This document shows positions 61,404 to 64,000 of a stretch of 64,000 nucleotides of DNA, one piece after another. This DNA is from Pseudomonas sp. FP198 (lineage in GTDB: Bacteria > Pseudomonadota > Gammaproteobacteria > Pseudomonadales > Pseudomonadaceae): NCBI RefSeq assembly GCF_030687895.1, contig NZ_CP117452.1, forward strand, positions 2,993,501 through 3,057,500. Reading direction: 5' to 3'. Within the stretch, counting starts at the first letter, position 1; every line of letters begins with the position of its first letter. The notes under the pieces were generated by a model, which saw nothing but the letters and a program-made list of their open reading frames with translations, made no database searches and had not been told where the DNA came from. The translations under genes and the position numbers were made by a program.

Positions 61404-62732
61404 ATGGAGCACACTCGTCAATCACGCCTGCCACGCCAGGCCATCGGCCTGGGTATCGCCTTGCTGGCGGCAGGCTCATCGGCCCAGGCCTTCGAGCTTT
61501 ATGCCGACGATGACACCACCGTCACCGGCAACTTTCTCGCGGTCTACGGCCTGTTCAACAGCCGCAAGAACTATGACGGCAGCGCCGGCGGTTCGAGCTG
61601 GCGCGAAGGGTTCATCAAGTATGGCCTGAGTATCGAGCAGACACTCGACGGCCGCGGAAGCCTCTACGGGACCGCCAACCTGGTCAGCTCCGGCACCTGG
61701 GGCGATGGCGATGCGGCGGGCCTGAGCGACGGTTCCGAACGCACCACGAAATTCGACGAGGCCTTCGCCGGCTGGCGCTCCGGCGATCTGCTCCCGCTGC
61801 TGGGCAAGGATGGCGTCGACCTGTCCTTCGGTCGCCAGGTGATTACCCTCGGCGACGGTTTCATCATCAACGACGACGGCCTGAACGTCGGCAAGGGCGT
61901 GGCCGATGGCGAACTCAATCGCGGCGGCGCCTATTACCTTGCAGCCCGGCACGCCTTCGACAAGACCGCCGTGCTGCGCCTGGGCGGCAAGGACGGCGTG
62001 CATGGGAGCCTGTTGTGGTTCAAGTCCGACAATCGCGCCCAGGCCAACACCGAGATGGCCGCCGGCACCCTGGAATACACCGCCGCACCCGGCACCCTCG
62101 GCCTGACTTACATCCATGGCATCGACGTGGATGAGCACTACGCCAGTGACTTCCAGAAACAACGCGACGGCATGGACATCTACAGCCTGCGCGGCGCGGG
62201 CGATGCCGGTATCGAAAACGCGCATTTCTCCTTCGAATATGCCTGGCAAGACAAGGACGCCGGTCCTCAGAAAGCCTGGTACACCGAAGCCGGTTATACC
62301 TTCGCCGAGCTGCCCTGGAGCCCCGACCTGACCTATCGCTACAGCCGTTATTCAAAAAACTGGGACTCGATGTTCACCGGCACGAACCGAGGTTATGGCA
62401 CCTGGTTCCAAGGCGAAGTGGCGGGCAACTACGCCGGCCCGTTCAACAGCAACACGGCCATCCAGCACGTCGGCCTCAAGCTCAAGCCAACCGAGACCGT
62501 GACGATCGGCGCATTGTTTTTCGACTACAAGACCCTGCACACCGCTCAAGCGCTGAACCTCGACGGTCGTGAGCTGGACCTGTACGTCGAATGGGCAGCC
62601 AACGAGCACCTGATCATCACGCCGCTGCTGGGCCTGTACAAGCCAGAGAAAGACGCCAGCAACGGAGGCAATCAGGTGGGCGGCAACGGCACCAATGTCT
62701 ACAGCCAGTTGGTGGTGGCGGTTCCGTTCTGA
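61404..62732 (+). CDS. Outer-membrane beta-barrel channel protein
   Basis: A 442-residue protein with a signal peptide cut after AQA29 and a long beta-rich barrel ending in VVAVPF with C-terminal Phe, typical for outer-membrane proteins. I do not assign it to OprD or another named family. It probably admits the substrate of the neighbouring permease. ATG 61404 has GGGGAAA upstream. It converges on the chemoreceptor gene with three bases between stops. Confidence 0.8.
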   Translation: MEHTRQSRLPRQAIGLGIALLAAGSSAQAFELYADDDTTVTGNFLAVYGLFNSRKNYDGSAGGSSWREGFIKYGLSIEQTLDGRGSLYGTANLVSSGTWGDGDAAGLSDGSERTTKFDEAFAGWRSGDLLPLLGKDGVDLSFGRQVITLGDGFIINDDGLNVGKGVADGELNRGGAYYLAARHAFDKTAVLRLGGKDGVHGSLLWFKSDNRAQANTEMAAGTLEYTAAPGTLGLTYIHGIDVDEHYASDFQKQRDGMDIYSLRGAGDAGIENAHFSFEYAWQDKDAGPQKAWYTEAGYTFAELPWSPDLTYRYSRYSKNWDSMFTGTNRGYGTWFQGEVAGNYAGPFNSNTAIQHVGLKLKPTETVTIGALFFDYKTLHTAQALNLDGRELDLYVEWAANEHLIITPLLGLYKPEKDASNGGNQVGGNGTNVYSQLVVAVPF

Positions 62733-62735
62733 GCC

Positions 62736-63707
62736 TCAGCCCTTGTGCTGGTGCAACATGGTCTGGATCTGGTGCGTGGCCTGGCGGGTACTTTCCGCCA
62801 GCTTGCGCACCTCGTCGGCCACCACCGAAAAGCCGCGCCCGACCTCGCCCGCCCTGGCCGCTTCAATTGCCGCGTTCAACGCCAGCAGGTTGGTCTGGTC
62901 GGCAATGCCCTTGATCACGCCCACCACCGTGGCGATCTGCGCGTAAGTGACCTGGTTCTGCTCCAGCATGCGCTGATGGGTAGACTGGGCCGAACGCTCA
63001 TCACTGATGTCCCGCACCGCGCCCAGCACCCGGACCAGCCGCCCCTGCCCGTCGCGCACGGCGCGGCCGCGCTCGCGGCACCAGATGTAATCGCGACTCT
63101 TGTGTCGCATCCGATATTCGAAAACGTATTCGCCACAGCCCTGGCTGCCAAGAATCTCCCGGTCGAAGATCGCCATGATCTTTGGCAGGTCATCGGGATG
63201 GGTGATGCCGACCTGGGCGTCCCAGCCGTCCGGCAACTCGTCCGGCCCGTACCCCAGCAATGAGCGGAACTGACTGGAAAAGCGCATGCCGCTCGCCGGG
63301 TGCTGCAAATCGCCGTTGACCACGGTGATGTCCCAGCAGCCTTCGGTCAGGGTCGATTGCAGCAGCTCCCAGATCTGCGCCTCCTGAAAGTGCTGTCGGG
63401 ATTCCCGCTCAAGCTGCTCGAGCCGGGCCTGAAGCCCTTGCTCACGTTCTCCTGCCTGATCCAGTTGTTGGCGAGCCAACGCATACGCCTGTTCGACGTG
63501 CTGGTGTCTTGATGCCTGCTCGTTCACTTCGCTCTCGGCCTGGCGTAAACGTTCAGCCGCATCCGCTGTTTGCCGGGCGTGTTGTTCAAGACTGGCCCGC
63601 AGTTGCGGATAGGCCACGAGCGCAGGCGCGTCAGCGGTTTCGCCAGCCAGTATCCGCCGCACCTGTTCGATCAACGCCAATTTCTGCTTGCCGGTCTGGA
63701 GAAACAT
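62736..63707 (-). CDS. Soluble PAS-containing chemoreceptor (short MCP)
   Basis: A 323-residue protein with a coiled-coil region (about 30-115), a PAS domain with PAC (about 125-240, [11 protein letters not shown] and [20 protein letters not shown]) and the MCP hairpin tip [29 protein letters not shown], after which the chain ends. No membrane helix is present and the second half of the signalling hairpin is missing. It resembles other short BdlA/Aer-type receptors. I chose ATG 63707 because AGGGG precedes it and the upstream frame is not protein-like. Confidence 0.85.
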   Translation of the reverse strand: MFLQTGKQKLALIEQVRRILAGETADAPALVAYPQLRASLEQHARQTADAAERLRQAESEVNEQASRHQHVEQAYALARQQLDQAGEREQGLQARLEQLERESRQHFQEAQIWELLQSTLTEGCWDITVVNGDLQHPASGMRFSSQFRSLLGYGPDELPDGWDAQVGITHPDDLPKIMAIFDREILGSQGCGEYVFEYRMRHKSRDYIWCRERGRAVRDGQGRLVRVLGAVRDISDERSAQSTHQRMLEQNQVTYAQIATVVGVIKGIADQTNLLALNAAIEAARAGEVGRGFSVVADEVRKLAESTRQATHQIQTMLHQHKG

Positions 63708-63915
63708 TTTCTGCCCCTGTGCGATTGATTCGAAGCACTGATCTGACCGCAAACGGGCGGTGCAGGCTTGCATCTGGCTGCATAGGTTTTGCTTGTGCCT
63801 GCCAACTGCGGAAATGGCAGCCACAGACATGCGACGCGGCAGCCACGGTCAAGCCCGCCCGGCCTTCCAAGGGTTAGTCTCGGGGCTTTCCCTTGCCTGC
63901 GAACAGGAACTTCCC

Positions 63916-64000
63916 ATGAGCGATATTGCCCTGCTGCCCGAGGTCCAAGCCTTCCTTGGGCGACACCACGCGCTGTTCATCAACGGTGCTTATGTCGAAA
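63916..64000 (+). CDS. Aldehyde dehydrogenase, phenylacetaldehyde-type (3' end beyond window)
   Basis: Only 28 codons are visible: MSDIALLPEVQAFLGRHHAL, then FINGAYVE. This is the normal start of NAD-dependent aldehyde dehydrogenases of the phenylacetaldehyde (FeaB/PeaE) type. AGGAAC lies nine bases before ATG 63916. An aldehyde dehydrogenase is the expected step after amine oxidation in the cluster to its left. The length and catalytic Cys cannot be checked. Confidence 0.65.
   Translation, partial: MSDIALLPEVQAFLGRHHALFINGAYVE

Overview
The window looks like chromosomal DNA of a fluorescent-complex Pseudomonas. The support is GC-rich, densely packed genes, an acetoin operon and hydroxyproline genes of Pseudomonas type, and many copies of two dispersed inverted-repeat families (GTGGCGAGGGGATTTATCCCC type and GGGAGCGAGC REP/REPIN type) common in that group. 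No rRNA, tRNA, CRISPR array, prophage or transposase gene was seen. The genus is an inference from recalled family knowledge, not a search.

Left part (1-17.7 kb): a cut PatB/MalY-type C-S lyase, a VOC protein, a YghA-like SDR, a minus-strand trio (CinA-type amidohydrolase, one-TM protein, DUF421 protein), a YIP1 membrane protein and a 1381-residue CheB-CheR-PAS-histidine kinase-receiver protein. Then comes a tight minus-strand operon: haem-oxygenase-like diiron protein, methyltransferase, YbdK-type carboxylate-amine ligase and DNA ligase D. A CPA1 cation/proton antiporter and a small membrane protein follow. Several of these families are often stress or stationary-phase genes.

Middle part (17.7-35.7 kb): a dispersed repeat, then a PAS-AraC regulator followed by an ABC transporter, a fused aconitase X, a proline-racemase-family enzyme and a DapA-family enzyme. 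This is best read as uptake and breakdown of hydroxyproline isomers. A DinB/DUF6152/DUF6644-like trio follows. The acetoin operon acoXABC plus a butanediol-type dehydrogenase is transcribed away from acoR, with a near-perfect sigma-54 promoter and a likely AcoR-binding palindrome between them.

The 35.7-50.2 kb stretch holds a DipZ-like CcdA-thioredoxin protein, DUF2790, a two-component system, a b-type-haem-like membrane protein with DoxX, a pyruvate-oxidase-like TPP enzyme with DUF2238, a diguanylate cyclase with a decayed EAL domain, a REPIN tandem array, a divergent AhpD-like/MocR pair, a monooxygenase-fold protein and an exported cupin.

The right part (50.2-64 kb) groups a two-component flavin aromatic hydroxylase, an amine-oxidase-like flavoprotein, a cupin, a LuxR regulator, MoaF, two SDRs, a FeaR-like AraC regulator, an APC permease with a DUF3156-like protein, an outer-membrane channel, a soluble chemoreceptor and the start of a phenylacetaldehyde-dehydrogenase-like gene. 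Together these suggest uptake, sensing and catabolism of an aromatic amine.
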